A stretch of 51,189 nucleotides of DNA from positions 1 through 51,189 of IMG/VR virus record IMGVR_UViG_3300028043_000003; one strand, given 5' to 3'. Shown piece after piece: positions 27,129 through 34,779 of this stretch. The translations under genes were made by a program, and so were the position numbers. Position 1 is the first letter of the stretch. Every line of letters starts with the position of its first letter. The notes beneath the pieces were generated by a model. The model searched no databases, was not told the DNA's origin, and saw only the letters and a program-made list of their open reading frames with translations. The stretch comes from a virus.

Positions 27129-28008
27129 CATTATCCAAAGAATATTTGGTGCCACTGTAGAACCGCTGGATTCTGACTACCTCGACTATTTCCCTTTACA
27201 GGATGGCGATATACCGATTTCCTCTACCAAGACTACCAGACTTTCTCAGTTATCTGGAGGAAGGGCCAGGTATTTCCAGCTTGGAGAGGATTACAAAAGT
27301 TTCTTAATCAACAAAATAATGGTAAAGAATGCCCTTCCGCAGGGAGAATGGTACAAAAATAAGCTGACAGACAAGCAGATGAAACCCATTCTTGATTTCC
27401 TTGCAAAGGAAATCCCTATAGACGGCTTAAAAACGTCCGTGGATGACTTTGATACCTTCGCCTCCTCCGTGGTAGAAGATTTTGCTGTGATTACCAGGGA
27501 CCCGGCAACGGGCAAGGATGAGGCGACTCTCCTTCATCTGTGTGCTCCCTCTGACTGGAACGTAGATTGGGCGTTTGAAAAATCTTTTGACTATATTCAT
27601 AAAAATGTCAAGAGAGGCAATGGAAATCTCGTTATCCAAAGACCCGACAAGATGGTTGAGGGTCTAATAAAGCTGTCTGAACCTGTCCAAAGAGTTGGAA
27701 GCGTTTCCTTTAGGCCAAATAACTTTGTAAATAGAAATCTGAAATATGTTTCCGAAGACACTTGGACATGGACAGATGAGCAGAAGGCATTTATTAGATT
27801 TGAACGCCAGGTTGTCGTTCCCTTCCCGGAAATAAACTCCTTCATGTTGATTGTTAGGAGCTACTACAATAATCTGTTGGATTCAAGAAGGCTTCCTTTC
27901 GCCCTAAAGGCACTTGACAACATAAGTCCAGACGTGTATCATAAAGTGTTCCTTGGTAAGGAATCCAATAATCTTAGAAATTTTCTTCTCCTTAAAGCGC
28001 GGGTGTAA
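27097..28008 (+). CDS. DUF3445-like (heme-dependent oxidative N-demethylase-like) protein
   Basis: About 303 residues; starts at 27106 or 27118 are also possible. The order of motifs follows DUF3445: VEDFAVITRD, HLCAPSDWNVDWAFEKSFDYIHKNV, RVGSVSFRPNNFV, WTWTDEQKAFIRFERQVVVPFPEINSFMLIVRSYYNNL. Characterised relatives are heme-dependent oxidative N-demethylases. The substrate here is unknown. The stop codon lies inside the outer tRNA-Gly at 27999. An oxidative heme protein is rare in phages. Confidence 0.68.
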   Translation: MKNMLTVMTSDIIQRIFGATVEPLDSDYLDYFPLQDGDIPISSTKTTRLSQLSGGRARYFQLGEDYKSFLINKIMVKNALPQGEWYKNKLTDKQMKPILDFLAKEIPIDGLKTSVDDFDTFASSVVEDFAVITRDPATGKDEATLLHLCAPSDWNVDWAFEKSFDYIHKNVKRGNGNLVIQRPDKMVEGLIKLSEPVQRVGSVSFRPNNFVNRNLKYVSEDTWTWTDEQKAFIRFERQVVVPFPEINSFMLIVRSYYNNLLDSRRLPFALKALDNISPDVYHKVFLGKESNNLRNFLLLKARV

Positions 28009-28023
28009 TTCAGTGGTAGAATG
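27999..28023 (+). pseudogene. 5' part of split tRNA-Gly-like
   Basis: GCGGGTG, TA, D arm ATTC-AGTGGTA-GAAT. The perfect partner CACCCGC is at 28698-28704. After the D arm the sequence runs into a hairpin and the HNH start, so the anticodon arm is absent. Acceptor and D arm look like Gly tRNAs. Confidence 0.55.
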
Positions 28024-28044
28024 GTAAGAATATATTTACTACCA
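28022..28044 (+). promoter_or_regulatory. hairpin touching HNH start codon
   Basis: TGGTA (28022-28026) pairs with TACCA (28040-28044), whose last base is the A of the ATG. It occupies the ribosome-binding position, as at the other HNH genes. Confidence 0.4.
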
Positions 28045-28676
28045 TGAGCAATCAAATAAGCGAGGTTGGTATAGAGGTTTGTGCTTCGGGTTTCCATCCC
28101 GACAACAGCGGTTCGAATCCGCTACCTCGCTCTAAAGATAGAAGAATAGGAAAAATAGAGTCCTGTGAAGGCTGCAAGAAAGAATTCTCATCTTACAAAC
28201 AACATGGGAAGTGGACTCGTTTCTGTACGAAAAAGTGTCGTTTTATTAATAAAACAACAGCCGAGAAAAAAATTCAGATTCGGAAACCTAGAGCTTATTG
28301 CCAATGTGGAGTGCCGCTAATTGGGTATAAAAATTTTTCTTGTCGTGCATGTCTAAATTTTGCTCTGCAAAAACAAGTGCTTCAGAAAATGCAAATCACC
28401 ACTTTAAAAGATATATTGGCGCAATCCGTTAAGTGGAGTTCGAGACATGCATACCAACCAGTTAGAAACTATGCCAAGAAAATGATGAAATATTCTGGCG
28501 CAAAAAGAGAGTGTGCGGTTTGTAAATATTCAAACCATGTTGAAGTTTGTCACAAGATAGGAATTGCAAATTTTCCTTTAACTGCAACGCTGGCCGAAAT
28601 AAACGTGTTCACCAATTTGGTCTTTTTGTGTCCAAACCACCATTACGAATTGGACAATGGGCTATTAAAACTTTAA
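28044..28676 (+). CDS. HNH endonuclease within split tRNA-Gly
   Basis: Up to 210 residues from ATG 28044. The first ~30 codons run through an intact tRNA-Gly on the same strand, so either the protein really overlaps the tRNA or a non-ATG start after 28131 is used; no in-frame ATG, GTG or TTG is close. Zinc knuckles (CEGC..C, CQCG, CRAC) precede an HNH core CAVCKYSNHVEVCHKIG and NLVFLCPNHHYELDNG. Confidence 0.75.
   Translation: MSNQISEVGIEVCASGFHPDNSGSNPLPRSKDRRIGKIESCEGCKKEFSSYKQHGKWTRFCTKKCRFINKTTAEKKIQIRKPRAYCQCGVPLIGYKNFSCRACLNFALQKQVLQKMQITTLKDILAQSVKWSSRHAYQPVRNYAKKMMKYSGAKRECAVCKYSNHVEVCHKIGIANFPLTATLAEINVFTNLVFLCPNHHYELDNGLLKL
28060..28131 (+). tRNA. tRNA-Gly (TCC), inner copy
   Basis: Acceptor GCGAGGT/ACCTCGC, D stem GTAT/GTGC, anticodon stem TCGGG/CCCGA with loop TTTCCAT, T arm AGCGG-TTCGAAT-CCGCT. 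Complete, and lying between the outer tRNA's 5' half and the HNH core. Confidence 0.85.
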
Positions 28677-28680
28677 CGTC

Positions 28681-28705
28681 ATGGGTTCGAATCCCATCAC
28701 CCGCT
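28681..28705 (+). pseudogene. 3' part of split tRNA-Gly-like
   Basis: T arm ATGGG-TTCGAAT-CCCAT and acceptor CACCCGC, pairing over all 7 bases with GCGGGTG at 27999. It begins 4 bases after the HNH stop. Confidence 0.55.
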
Positions 28706-28708
28706 TTT

Positions 28709-28921
28709 ATGAAAAAACTTATTTTTCTATTCAGCTTGCTGTTGTTTGTTTTGCCCGCTGGATGTGCCGACTGGAACATTATTGTTGGCAGTTATAATTT
28801 TACACAGGCGCAAAGAGTTCTTGCCCCCGCTAGAAGTTCTGTTACAGATAGAGCATTCCCGCCAGAGTTAACCAACTGTTCTTCTGAGTTTAGGCCCTGG
28901 CATTGTCCTTCTGGAAGATAA
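28709..28921 (+). CDS. small lipoprotein
   Basis: A 70-residue protein from ATG 28709 with a Lys-Lys start, hydrophobic core and lipobox LPAGC, hence a lipid-anchored envelope protein. The mature part is ~50 residues with two further Cys. The stop directly abuts the RNA ligase ATG. Confidence 0.65.
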   Translation: MKKLIFLFSLLLFVLPAGCADWNIIVGSYNFTQAQRVLAPARSSVTDRAFPPELTNCSSEFRPWHCPSGR

Positions 28922-29536
28922 ATGAAGCACTATCCCACAATTTCTAGTCAAATACAAAGAGATATCGACGTGTATGTCTTTGAGAAACTTGACGGCTCTA
29001 ATATCAGGGCAGAGTGGTCCGCAAAGAGAGGGTTCTATAAGTTCGGCACCAGGAAACGTCTTCTCGGGGAAGACGACCCTATGTTTGGCGAGGCCATTAG
29101 TCTGATTAGGAATCAGGAGGCTGTTCTCTCTAGGATTTTCAAGGAAAATAATTTTGAAAGCATTACAGCTTATTTTGAGTTCCTTGGGCAAAATTCCTTT
29201 GCTGGCCTCCACGAGAAAGAGACGCATAGGGTTGTTCTTATTGACGTAGATGTCTTTAAAAATGGGTTTTTAACTCCAAGCCAATTCCTAAAGGCATTTT
29301 ATGAAAGAGTGGAAATCCCCAAGTTTATTTACTATGGGAAAATAAACTACGAAATAGAAAATCAAATAAGATCCGGGACATTCGCAGGGGCTTCTTTCGA
29401 GGGAGTTGTTTGCAAGTCTGCCCCACCCAAGAAGTGGTCCCTGCCTATTTTATTCAAGGTTAAGAATCAAGCGTGGATTGATAAGGTCAAAGAACGTTAC
29501 GGCCATAGAAATGACCTTTTAGAAGATTTGTTGTAA
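28922..29536 (+). CDS. RNA ligase, Rnl2/DRB-type nucleotidyltransferase domain
   Basis: A 204-residue protein consisting of one covalent nucleotidyltransferase domain. Motif I EKLDGSN (~18-24, Lys is the AMP acceptor), motif III-like AYFEFLG, motif IV FEGVVCK and motif V LFKVKNQAW. Length and lack of an OB domain point to a small RNA rather than DNA ligase. It would seal nicks in RNA, for example tRNAs cut by host anticodon nucleases, and sits among split tRNA genes. Confidence 0.85.
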   Translation: MKHYPTISSQIQRDIDVYVFEKLDGSNIRAEWSAKRGFYKFGTRKRLLGEDDPMFGEAISLIRNQEAVLSRIFKENNFESITAYFEFLGQNSFAGLHEKETHRVVLIDVDVFKNGFLTPSQFLKAFYERVEIPKFIYYGKINYEIENQIRSGTFAGASFEGVVCKSAPPKKWSLPILFKVKNQAWIDKVKERYGHRNDLLEDLL

Positions 29537-29612
29537 TCGGCTGTACAAGCTAAAATATAAATTGTAGGATAAGTAGCATGATACATTTTTGGTAGATTTT
29601 TTCTCGCGGTCC

Positions 29613-29680
29613 TCCTCTACTAACGATAGTTTTAGGCAATAATTCGTTAGAAATAGTTCGTTTTAGTACAAAGAGGAGAA
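29613..29680 (+). promoter_or_regulatory. possible ribosome-binding-site sequestering structure
   Basis: CTCCTCT near 29614 is complementary to AGAGGAG near 29671, the ribosome binding site of the next gene, with a perfect CTAACGA/TCGTTAG hairpin between them. The structure would block translation unless opened. Confidence 0.35.
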
Positions 29681-29687
29681 AATAAAT

Positions 29688-30119
29688 ATGTTTAGACCGC
29701 AATCGAAAAAAAATCTACGTCCGCTTAAGGCCATAATCAAGGGATGCGCGGAAGAGTCTGCATTGCTCACAAAAAATGCAAGAAAGCTTGTCAAGGAAAA
29801 AAAGCAAGCTGTCCACCAGGAGAAAATCCGCCTTGGAATTTATACAAGACACTATAATCTTGTCTATGGATTTCTAAGAGGTATGGACTATAAACAAATC
29901 GAGAAAAATAGTAAGTCGAAGGCTATAGATTATTTTGGTAAAATTCCATGGGGTGTTGAGTATATTAGCATTGGAGCCTTGCACGATTTAATATTGATTT
30001 ACCAATATAATTCTGTTGGAAAATTCATAACTAAGGAAAATCTAAAAGAATGGATAGTGGATGGAAAAAGATTTTTCCTTACCAAGGATGAGAACAAAAG
30101 GAGCGTAAAACAACTATGA
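29688..30119 (+). CDS. hypothetical basic protein
   Basis: A 143-residue Lys/Arg-rich protein with GAGGAG 10 bases upstream. The composition suggests nucleic-acid binding; no motif recognised. It overlaps the Pth2-like gene by ATGA, so the two are coupled. Confidence 0.65.
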   Translation: MFRPQSKKNLRPLKAIIKGCAEESALLTKNARKLVKEKKQAVHQEKIRLGIYTRHYNLVYGFLRGMDYKQIEKNSKSKAIDYFGKIPWGVEYISIGALHDLILIYQYNSVGKFITKENLKEWIVDGKRFFLTKDENKRSVKQL

Positions 30120-30448
30120 AATTATATGTTGTTGTTAGGGAAGACCTTTCCCCGGGTTCTCAAATGGCCCAAAGTCTCCATGCTTTTAGGGAATTCGTCG
30201 AATATCACCCTGAAATTGAAAAAGAGTGGTATAAGACGAGTAACACGATTGTCATACTTGGGTGCAAAAATGAGAGTGAGCTTGTGCAACTTAGACTAGA
30301 TGCTATAGCAAGGAACATCAAGTTCTCTATTTTTAAGGAACCTTACCTTGAAGACTCCATAACGTCCATTGCATTTGAGCCCGGATTAAAGACCTCGGAG
30401 TTTTTATCCAGCTTAAAATTGGCAGGGCAATTTACCGGTAAAGGGTAA
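30116..30448 (+). CDS. peptidyl-tRNA hydrolase Pth2-like
   Basis: A 110-residue protein matching the Pth2 fold: KLYVVVREDLSPGSQMAQSLHAF at the N terminus, then SNTIVILGCKNESELVQLRLDAIARNIKFSIFKEP and TSIAFEPG. Pth2 enzymes (archaea, eukaryotes, some bacteria and phages) free tRNA from stalled peptidyl-tRNA. The second half of the catalytic region (D..RTQI) is replaced by LEDSITS, so activity is not certain. Fits the translation theme of the island. Confidence 0.75.
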   Translation: MKLYVVVREDLSPGSQMAQSLHAFREFVEYHPEIEKEWYKTSNTIVILGCKNESELVQLRLDAIARNIKFSIFKEPYLEDSITSIAFEPGLKTSEFLSSLKLAGQFTGKG

Positions 30449-30454
30449 TTGTTC

Positions 30455-30526
30455 GTTCCCATAGGCTAGTGGTGAGCCAACGGCTTCTAAAACCGGATTA
30501 GGAGGGTTCGATTCCCTCTGGGAACT
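30455..30526 (+). tRNA. tRNA-Arg (TCT) or suppressor-like (CTA)
   Basis: Acceptor GTTCCCA/TGGGAAC, D stem GGCT/AGCC and T arm GAGGG-TTCGATT-CCCTC are intact. The anticodon stem has only CGG/CCG, closing a 9-base loop CTTCTAAAA. Depending on register the anticodon is TCT (Arg) or CTA (amber). Related phage tRNA-Arg genes favour TCT. Confidence 0.6.
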
Positions 30527-30581
30527 AAAAAACATTAAAAGAGTGGTGTACAACTATTTAACCAGGCACTATAGTAAGAAT

Positions 30582-30646
30582 GTCCCGAATGCTATAGGGT
30601 TTACATCATATTACGGATAAAAAAACTCTATAATTCTTGTCGGGGC
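30582..30646 (+). ncRNA. Y RNA, copy 3 (upstream of Ro60)
   Basis: Lower stem CCCGA/TCGGG, conserved ATGC, upper stem TATAGGGT/ACTCTATA, then TTACATC on the 5' side and TTCTTG on the 3' side. It shares CGAATGC and TTACATC with copy 4, 60 bases downstream, while the paired bases differ in a compensating way. Confidence 0.65.
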
Positions 30647-30705
30647 GCTACCAAAAATAAATACTAAAGGGAAATTCGGATTAAGGGAGACGAATTTAAA
30701 ATAAA

Positions 30706-30770
30706 TTTCGGCGAATGCCGCAAGGATTACATCTAGCAAAAAAAATCTTTGCAAACTTTGTCGCCACCAA
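30706..30770 (+). ncRNA. Y RNA, copy 4 (upstream of Ro60)
   Basis: Lower stem GGCGA/TCGCC (30710, 30761), conserved ATGCC, upper stem GCAAGGAT/ATCTTTGC, TTACATC on the 5' strand and ACTTTG on the 3' strand, matching the Ro-binding part of animal and bacterial Y RNAs. It is short and lacks a tRNA-like module. Ends ~35 bases before the Ro60 ATG. Confidence 0.68.
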
Positions 30771-30804
30771 TTTTACATAAAGTCAAAAGGAGACGAAATA
30801 CATC

Positions 30805-32442
30805 ATGGCAAACAAAAACATTTTTAAGTCCGCTGGCACGACTCTTCCTGCTGCAGACACCACGAACTTGGCTGGAGGAAAAGCCTACAGCATGACAGAC
30901 AAACATGCTCTTGCACAGTTTGCCTGCACCGGTATGTTCGGAAATACCTTCTATTCGGATGCTGTTAAGCAGCTTGAGGAAATTAAAAGCCTTGTCAACA
31001 AGGTTGACACGGCCTTTATTTCGAGCCTTGCTGTGTACTCTAGAAATTCTGCCTTTATGAAGGATATGCCGGCATTTCTTCTGGCTACACTAGCCGCTAG
31101 GGACATCGACATGTTCAAGATTACCTTCCCAAAGGTAATGGATAACGGAAAGATGGTCCGCAACTTTGTTCAGATTATGCGTTCGGGTGTAACCGGTCGT
31201 AAATCTCTTGGAACTGCTCCAAAGCGCATGATTGAGAAGTGGCTGGAAACCAGAAGCGACAATCAGATTTTTAACGACTCGGTTGGTAATGACCCGTCTC
31301 TGTCGGACATTATCAAGATGGTTCACCCACGTCCAGAGACAAAGACGAGGGAAGCTCTATATGCCTACATTATGGACAAGAAGCACGATGCTTCTGTTCT
31401 TCCTGGCATCGTTCAGGAGTTTGAGGCATTTAAGGCTGCTATGGCCAACAAGAACCGTAATTTTGGAGAAGCCAAGATTCCAAATGTCAATTTCCAGATG
31501 CTTACGGCACTTCCTCTAGCTACGGCAGAGTGGGAGTCTATTGCCAGAAATGCAAAGTGGCAGATGACGAGAATGAATCTTAATACCTTCGCTCGCCACG
31601 GGGTTTTCAAGAATTCTGAAATTGCTAAGCTTGTAGCTGACAGGCTTCGTGACAAGTCTCTCGTTGAGAAGGCCAAGGCTTTCCCATATCAGCTTTTCAC
31701 GGCATACCTTAACACTGAACAATCTACAGACATTCCGCAGAGCGTAATAAATGCCCTGCAGGATGCTATGGAGCACTCTATTGAAAACGTACCAACGTTT
31801 TCTGGTAAAATCTTTGTCGGCGTAGATATCTCCGGTTCCATGGATTCTTCCGTGTCCGGTTATCGTGGTTCTGCCACCTCTAAAACCTCCTGTCGTCAGG
31901 TGGCTGCTCTTATTGCTTCCGCAATAAAGCGTAAGAATGAGGAAACTGAAGTATTTACTTTCGACACACAAGCTAAGCCTGTTAATCTAAATGGTCGTGA
32001 TTCCGTTATGACCAATGCTAGAAAAATTGCTACGCCTGGCGGTGGTACTGATTGCTCCTCCTTTGTTAGACTGCTTAACGAAAACTCCCGTAAGGGCGAT
32101 CTCGTGATTGTTGTCTCCGACAATGAGTCTTGGTATGATCGTGGTAACTATCATGGTCCGGCCACGACTCTTATGAGCGAGTGGCAGAAGTTCAAGAATC
32201 GCAATCCTAAAGCAAAGCTGGTTTGCATTGACCTTACGCCAAATACAACAGTTCAGGCCCCGGATGCAAAAGAACGCCTTAATGTAGGTGGATTCAGCGA
32301 TGCTGTATTCACCGTAATTGATGAGTTCGTTAAGGGAACTGGCGAACCTGAATATTGGGTTAAGAAAATAACAGAGTTTGATGGTGCTTCTCGGTCGGTA
32401 GCGTCTACGACGGAAACAGACGACGGCAACAAGCTAGAATAA
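30805..32442 (+). CDS. Ro60/Rsr-like TROVE protein
   Basis: A 545-residue Ro60 orthologue. The N-terminal TROVE HEAT-repeat ring (about 30-330) includes AGGKAYSMTDKHALAQFACTG and the helix LATLAARDIDMFK. The C-terminal von Willebrand A domain has an intact MIDAS (VGVDISGSMDSS, a Thr in GGGTDCSS, and VIVVSDNES). Ro60 binds Y RNAs outside the ring and misfolded RNA ends inside, feeding RNA to nucleases. AGGAG precedes the ATG. Two Y RNAs lie immediately upstream and two more elsewhere in the island. Full length and apparently functional. Confidence 0.95.
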   Translation: MANKNIFKSAGTTLPAADTTNLAGGKAYSMTDKHALAQFACTGMFGNTFYSDAVKQLEEIKSLVNKVDTAFISSLAVYSRNSAFMKDMPAFLLATLAARDIDMFKITFPKVMDNGKMVRNFVQIMRSGVTGRKSLGTAPKRMIEKWLETRSDNQIFNDSVGNDPSLSDIIKMVHPRPETKTREALYAYIMDKKHDASVLPGIVQEFEAFKAAMANKNRNFGEAKIPNVNFQMLTALPLATAEWESIARNAKWQMTRMNLNTFARHGVFKNSEIAKLVADRLRDKSLVEKAKAFPYQLFTAYLNTEQSTDIPQSVINALQDAMEHSIENVPTFSGKIFVGVDISGSMDSSVSGYRGSATSKTSCRQVAALIASAIKRKNEETEVFTFDTQAKPVNLNGRDSVMTNARKIATPGGGTDCSSFVRLLNENSRKGDLVIVVSDNESWYDRGNYHGPATTLMSEWQKFKNRNPKAKLVCIDLTPNTTVQAPDAKERLNVGGFSDAVFTVIDEFVKGTGEPEYWVKKITEFDGASRSVASTTETDDGNKLE

Positions 32443-32488
32443 TTTGCACCATTAAAATGTCCTGCTATACTACTTAGTGGGACATACT
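32443..32488 (+). promoter_or_regulatory. possible promoter/hairpin downstream of Ro60
   Basis: ATGTCC/GGGACAT forms a hairpin without a T run. TTGCAC with TATACT at 16-base spacing overlaps it and could start transcription of tRNA-Thr. Confidence 0.3.
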
Positions 32489-32489
32489 T

Positions 32490-32562
32490 GCTCCTTTCGT
32501 ACAACGGCCAAGTACACTGCTCTCGTACAGCAGAAATTTGGGTTCAAATCCCAATGGGAGCT
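32490..32562 (+). tRNA. tRNA-Thr (CGT)
   Basis: Acceptor GCTCCT/GGGAGC (7th pair T-T), D stem GTAC/GTAC, anticodon stem CTGCT/AGCAG with loop CTCGTAC, T arm TTGGG-TTCAAAT-CCCAA. Confidence 0.82.
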
Positions 32563-32566
32563 TTAA

Positions 32567-33037
32567 ATGATACCTTCTAATACTTTAGCAGATTGTAGCC
32601 CCGTAGAAAATGCCTACATGGCTAAGAAGTCGGAAGAATTCCTGGAGATATTCCTAGAGATATCCAAGTTGCTTTCCACTAGAAAGATGGTGAAGCTCAA
32701 GATATCGAAGGAACAGGAAAATAATTCCATTTGGCTTGATCCCTCCATCCGTACAGAATATTTCAAGCTAATGGACGCCAAGATGCCCGTTCAAGAAATC
32801 TTTTCTGTCTATGAAAGATGGTTTAACCAGCTTTACAATCTAGCAATTATAAACGAGCAAAGATTGCACAAAAAGAAAATTGCTGCCCACATGGCAGAAA
32901 TATTAATCATCTGTGCTTCTTTTGAAAAGGTATTGTCCCAGGCGGCTAATGGTAAGCCCGTCGCGCCACCATCCCAAAAAAATGATGGCGGTGGTGACGA
33001 TGGCGGTGGTGACGATGGCGGTGTAGACCAACAGTAA
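32567..33037 (+). CDS. hypothetical protein with Gly/Asp-rich tail
   Basis: A 156-residue mostly helical protein whose last 20 residues repeat DGGGDD. It starts 4 bases after tRNA-Thr. Possibly an assembly or packaging accessory; no family recognised. Confidence 0.65.
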   Translation: MIPSNTLADCSPVENAYMAKKSEEFLEIFLEISKLLSTRKMVKLKISKEQENNSIWLDPSIRTEYFKLMDAKMPVQEIFSVYERWFNQLYNLAIINEQRLHKKKIAAHMAEILIICASFEKVLSQAANGKPVAPPSQKNDGGGDDGGGDDGGVDQQ

Positions 33038-33042
33038 GCCGT

Positions 33043-33489
33043 TCAACCCAATCCGCTGCCGACTCCCGGATCTCCTGGTTTTCCGTAACCAAACAAAGAA
33101 CCGGTGACATTTGCCCCGTAGATTGCAGAGGCGGTAAGAACAGGGAAAGACTTATTTTCTATCATGGTAAGGCCAACGCACATGGACATAGCCACAGTTC
33201 CAACGTCTGATCTTATATACACTTCTTTGCACCTAATGTCAAAATTTACCCATGAGCCCCCGCCCTTCACAAGGGCATAGTTGCTTCCATTTACTCCGTT
33301 TAGACTGAATCCTAGGCGGACTCCATCTGTTGACCCGGTGCCTCCATAAATGCTTATGTGGTTGGTAACATAAGGAAATTCTACCTTAAAGGGAGTTGCC
33401 GTTAAAACTGAACTGGTAACCCAGGGCAATCCAGATGCCTGATATTCGCCAACGTTATTTGCTCCTGAGCGGGAATTGCCGTATGTCAT
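33043..33489 (-). CDS. virion structural-type protein (decoration/neck-like)
   Basis: A 148-residue beta-rich protein, Gly/Ser/Val rich. The N-terminal VGEYQASGLPWVTSS and PFKVEFPYVTNHISIY pattern is common in small structural proteins of T4-like marine phages. Leftward, convergent with the preceding gene (5-base gap) and divergent from the Dps-like gene. Confidence 0.65.
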   Translation of the reverse strand: MTYGNSRSGANNVGEYQASGLPWVTSSVLTATPFKVEFPYVTNHISIYGGTGSTDGVRLGFSLNGVNGSNYALVKGGGSWVNFDIRCKEVYIRSDVGTVAMSMCVGLTMIENKSFPVLTASAIYGANVTGSLFGYGKPGDPGVGSGLG

Positions 33490-33505
33490 GTATTTGCCTT
33501 CTTAT

Positions 33506-33535
33506 GTATTAAGTATGTTTTAGTAAATATACTTA
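33506..33535. promoter_or_regulatory. inverted repeat between divergent genes
   Basis: TTAAGTAT and ATACTTAA form an 8-base inverted repeat with a 12-base spacer, centred between the two divergent start codons. It could be an operator or paired promoters. Confidence 0.35.
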
Positions 33536-33554
33536 AGTAAATACAGAGGTTTAA

Positions 33555-34082
33555 ATGCTTCCATTACAAAAACCTGAATTATCTGAGAATATTGCAGTTG
33601 CAAGACTGCTTGAAAGTGGTTTGGCCATGTTTCCTGGAGAAAAATATGCGGAACTGGCAGTTGTTATAGGCTCCCTTAGAGGTCTGGCAATTCTTCACCA
33701 GGTCCATCACTGGCAGGCTTCTGGACCTACATTTTATGCCGACCATCTTCTTTTCGAAAGAGTGTATGGCGTAGCCAATGAAGACATAGATGGACTTGCG
33801 GAAAAAATGGTAGGGCTTGGGATTGGCAGTTTGGCCAACTTTTCAAAGCATGTAATAAATCTTAGCTCTTTTCTTAAAGCCGTAAAAGAGCATTCCACGA
33901 GTGAGGACTTTGCCAGAAAGTCTCTAGAGGCTGAGCAGTTATTTATACAGCTTATTGAGGCAGTCATGGACAAACTTGAAGCCCAGGGTCTCCTTACCAG
34001 AGGACTTGAAAACCTTCTTGGTGGCATTGCCGACAAACATGAGGGAAATGTTTATCTCTTGAAGAGAAGGGTTGTTGGATAG
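33555..34082 (+). CDS. Dps/ferritin-like protein
   Basis: A 175-residue four-helix protein with the Dps signature LRGLAILHQVHHWQASGPTFYADHLLFERVYGVANEDIDGLAEKMVGL, which holds the ferroxidase His, Asp and Glu residues. Dps proteins store iron and shield DNA from oxidative damage. The extra ~20 residues at each end suggest a phage-specific form. AGAGG precedes the ATG. Confidence 0.8.
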   Translation: MLPLQKPELSENIAVARLLESGLAMFPGEKYAELAVVIGSLRGLAILHQVHHWQASGPTFYADHLLFERVYGVANEDIDGLAEKMVGLGIGSLANFSKHVINLSSFLKAVKEHSTSEDFARKSLEAEQLFIQLIEAVMDKLEAQGLLTRGLENLLGGIADKHEGNVYLLKRRVVG

Positions 34083-34085
34083 TTT

Positions 34086-34412
34086 TTATTCTTCTAGGTC
34101 TTTTAGATCCCCGAAGAAATATCCAAAGGAATTTACCTCAATTATAAGTGACTTTTTTACTCGCTCCGTAAGTGAGAAAAAATCTAACTTCATCAAGGAA
34201 TTTTTATCTTTTCTTTCTACCCAGTCAATCTCATCAGGCTGATTGTTTCCTTGTATCATTTGCCAGCCCCATTCCAGAATTCCCTTTTTCTTAGGATTTC
34301 CGTAGGAAACTTTAAGCAATAATATCGTTCCATAGGAACACTCGTAAAGGTTTCCTACCTTTGGAACAATATCCGAGTAGACTCCCGGCGGCAAATAATC
34401 AGAAGAAGACAT
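34086..34412 (-). CDS. hypothetical protein
   Basis: A 108-residue protein, last gene of the leftward GroEL operon, meeting the Dps-like gene tail-to-tail with 3 bases between. Trp/Lys-rich alpha/beta composition. No family recognised. Confidence 0.65.
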   Translation of the reverse strand: MSSSDYLPPGVYSDIVPKVGNLYECSYGTILLLKVSYGNPKKKGILEWGWQMIQGNNQPDEIDWVERKDKNSLMKLDFFSLTERVKKSLIIEVNSFGYFFGDLKDLEE

Positions 34413-34425
34413 CGAATCTTCTTTT

Positions 34426-34776
34426 TCAGGAAATCTGCTTTATTGCATCACCTGGAAGAAAACCAATTCCAGAGTAGTGGTCAAACTGAACAGGATAAAT
34501 GTCAACCAGGTCTACACCCATGGCTGCCGGAACGTCTTTGTACTCGATCAGGCAGCGTCTCGGTACCTTGATGGACGGACCTACGATGACGCCGGTAGAA
34601 CCAGCCTTAACGCCCCCTGCGCGCTCTACGAGGGCGCCACCAGTGGTATCTTGGATCATCTTTCCAGAGGAGTCCTGCATGAGCTTGTACACAAGCACCA
34701 TGTCCTCCTTGGTTGACGTATTAAAAACAGTACCGGAACCTACCGGTTTTGCCATTATTCTGTGTCCTACTGCCAT
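34426..34776 (-). CDS. hypothetical protein next to groEL
   Basis: A 116-residue beta-rich protein. Segments like KAGSTGVIVGPSIKVPRRCLIEYKDVP suggest a small barrel; it might substitute for a co-chaperonin, but no GroES mobile loop is seen. It begins 3 bases after the GroEL stop, so the two are co-translated. Confidence 0.65.
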   Translation of the reverse strand: MAVGHRIMAKPVGSGTVFNTSTKEDMVLVYKLMQDSSGKMIQDTTGGALVERAGGVKAGSTGVIVGPSIKVPRRCLIEYKDVPAAMGVDLVDIYPVQFDHYSGIGFLPGDAIKQIS

Positions 34777-34779
34777 ATT

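Noticed and set aside
32567-33037. Short DNA repeats encoding DGGGDD as a possible repeat array
   Set aside because: Only a few imperfect units at a protein end; no CRISPR-like spacing. No CRISPR array was seen anywhere in the window.
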